DNA from: Ehretia macrophylla
Lineage: Eukaryota; Streptophyta; Magnoliopsida; Boraginales; Ehretiaceae
Length of the DNA: 64,000 nucleotides
Reading direction: 5' to 3'
Assembly (NCBI GenBank): GCA_037974665.1
Contig: CM075775.1
Location: forward strand, 28,927,232 to 28,991,231
In this document: piece by piece, positions 61,958 through 64,000 of the stretch
Layout: each line of letters begins with the position of its first letter
How positions within the stretch are numbered: the first letter of the stretch is position 1
Notes under the pieces: generated by a model
What the model was told of the DNA's origin: nothing
The model's input: only the letters and a program-made list of their open reading frames with translations
Database searches by the model: none
Program-made: the position numbers and the translations under genes

Positions 61958-64000
61958 TAACTTTAATTACAAAGTAAAATTAAGGTCTTATATTCTTAAT
62001 AAGCAAATTAAAAAATTAAAAAGAAAAAGTTATGCAATCTTTTTTTTTTTTTTGCTAAGTAAAGTTATGCAATCTTCTTTTTTTTTTTTTGGGTGAAATT
62101 ATGCAATCTTCTTGGATCATCCAGCTGGGGATCTTATAGAAGATTTTCCACGTCACCTGATTTGTCCCTATTCAAAAATTTAATTTTAAAATCAATAAAC
62201 ACAAAATGAAATTCAAGAGAAAAAGCTGGTTCACATGACTGTGATGAGAAGAAACAAACTCTAATACGTCATTGGCAGAGCGTTAGGTTGGTTTTATTTG
62301 TCGTCAGGAAAAAAATGTGTTTTTTTTTACTCGTCAGAGAATTCAGACAAAAGTGTCAGAAGAGAAAAACAACTGCTCACGTGGGTCCCACATTACCTTT
62401 TGTCTGTTTTTTATTTTTATTTTTTCTTTTCATTTTTTTTTTCATTTTTGATAATAAGGCTAAAAGTGAAAGCACGCCGGCACGCGAAGACCAGATCGCA
62501 TCCCTCTCACGTGACTTCACGTGACTTAGTTTTTCGAGGTCTTATCATTATTTTATCTCCTTAAGGTAACTGTATTTATATACTTTCATCGAATAGACTC
62601 TATGCTCATGGAGGAAAAAGATTTCACAACCTTTGACCATCAAGGGTTTATTTTTTTGGGTCAAAGCCATCAAGGGTTCAATGCTCAAGGAAAGCAAGAA
62701 AAAATAATGCGCAACAATAGGTTCCCTAATTAGCTATTAGGTATATTATTTTTTTTAGTGGTAAAAGATATAATTAGTCAGTAGCGGAATCAAACACCGA
62801 AAGTTAAGAGATTCACTACGTGACGGAGTCAGTAATTAGGGTCAAAGACACTCATTTCTACATTTTTTTTTATTTATATAAATTACAAAAAAATATTACC
62901 TTTATGCTTAGAATCATGATTTTGATGATAAGAGATTACAATATTTAAAAATAAAGAATTCATGGATATTCGAATCTGAACTGTTAAATTAAAAATACAA
63001 AACAATCAATTAAAAATAAAAATACAACCTACAACCTAAATATCATGCAAAAAAAAAAATTAAAATTGAAATAAATGTACAGTAAAACCAAAAAAGTTTA
63101 ACTTAAATGTTAAAAACATTACGAAAATAAACGAATCAAAATTCATTCACAATGATAAATACTAATACTCTCCAAAATACAGAAAATAATAATTGAAAGC
63201 CTATTTAAAAATAAGAGAACATAAGTTAAAAAAGCATGAGGAAAGAGAAATAAAAATAAGGAGGAATTTAAAATTTAAAAAAAAAAAACAAAAACAAAAA
63301 AGAGATTTTTTTCCCCCAAATTTCAGGGGTGCCTGGAGCCTACATGGCTCAATTAGCTATTAAGTATATAGTTTTTTAGTTACAAGGAGGTATACCTAGG
63401 GTTATAAATGAAAGAATATTGTGATTCATACAATGAGATTACGACTATCCAAATGTAGTTACATATTAATCAATTTAAGGGATTTAGCATCTCTTCTTTC
63501 TCGATTTAAAAGATGGAGAAGACTTATCAGAGTATGAGCAATTGTTGTACTTTTAAAAGATTGGTACAGTACATAATTAACTAAGCAATCTGTGAATTTA
63601 GGTATGTTTACCGATTAAAGTATAAGATAGGTTCTTTTGTTAGAGTTCTCGATCGGGTAAGTATTTTAAGTTAATTTATATTGATTTGAATTTTTTCAAG
63701 CAAGATTAATGATAATGAAGTGATAATACAATTATTTAATTTATTCAATGATTCAAATTATTTCATTATATTTGTATAGTTTTTCGCATAACAACAATCT
63801 AAATCCAATTTACGTTGGAATAATTCACTATATGGTTTATGTAGAAAAATTATGCACAAAGTGCACTTGTATTTCTTGTAAAGGGTACACATATAGCATA
63901 CAAACTGTCTAAGTTCACACTATTTATGGTTACAACATAAATTGTGCCCAAATAATACATAGCCTTGATATTATGCACGGAGAAATAATTATGGAGAAAA
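61958..64000. other. Gene-free right end; small repeats and possible promoter-like patch
   Basis: A three-fold repeat of agttatgcaatctt plus poly-T lies at 62025-62118. At 62505-62530 cacgtgactt occurs twice in tandem (G-box cores), and gtatttatatac follows at 62571-62582. These could be a plus-strand promoter, but no gene follows within the window. The rest is AT-rich and shows no recognised feature. Confidence 0.35.

Noticed and set aside
62288-62564. Phe-rich plus-strand frames near the right edge
   Set aside because: They come from poly-T tracts and have no domain.
1-64000. CRISPR arrays, rRNA or bacterial-type operons
   Set aside because: No regularly spaced repeats or rRNA motifs. The window is plainly plant nuclear DNA.

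Overview
This window is nuclear DNA of a dicot plant, possibly an asterid (inference only: the starch branching enzyme reads much like the Solanaceae enzymes). The evidence is AT-rich intergenic DNA, many GT-AG introns, plant-specific genes and typical plant repeats. Three intact protein-coding genes are present. They are a minus-strand ERDJ2/Sec63 J-protein gene (5121-10692, 10 coding exons), a plus-strand plastid starch branching enzyme II gene (23575-44196, 22 coding exons) and a minus-strand growth-regulating factor of the GRF3/GRF4 type (44901-48542, 4 exons, with a miR396 site). Every exon join was checked by hand for GT-AG borders and reading phase. No tRNA, rRNA or CRISPR array was seen.

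Layout. 1-993: the LTR, primer site and gag start of a Ty3-like element that runs off the left edge. 1140-2600: a chimeric pseudogene in which a SURP/CID (CHERP-like) fragment is joined to an ABCG/PDR transporter fragment. 5.1-11.9 kb: ERDJ2, with a tandemly duplicated LINE tail in intron 7. 12.87-21.42 kb: a fossil endogenous pararetrovirus (Caulimoviridae) about 1.13 genome lengths long, so it has about 1 kb direct copies at both ends. It lies between the divergent ERDJ2 and SBE2 genes. 21.4-23.57 kb: the SBE2 upstream region. 23.6-44.2 kb: SBE2, whose introns carry a foldback MITE, a MULE-like element, two TRIM-type elements and a SINE with perfect 16-bp target-site duplications. 44.2-48.5 kb: GRF4-like, convergent with SBE2. 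48.6-64 kb: a gene-free repeat zone with several long-TIR foldback elements (some nested), CACTA-like ends, a complete TRIM with a 5-bp TSD, and a remnant LTR related to the one at the left edge.

The three genes have unrelated jobs: ER protein translocation, amylopectin branching in plastids, and miR396-controlled organ growth. I see no functional cluster. The most notable non-genic feature is the terminally redundant pararetrovirus fossil. Next are the gene-fragment chimera at the left edge and a family of long-TIR elements with a C-rich / TG-repeat / G-rich core, one copy of which sits inside SBE2.
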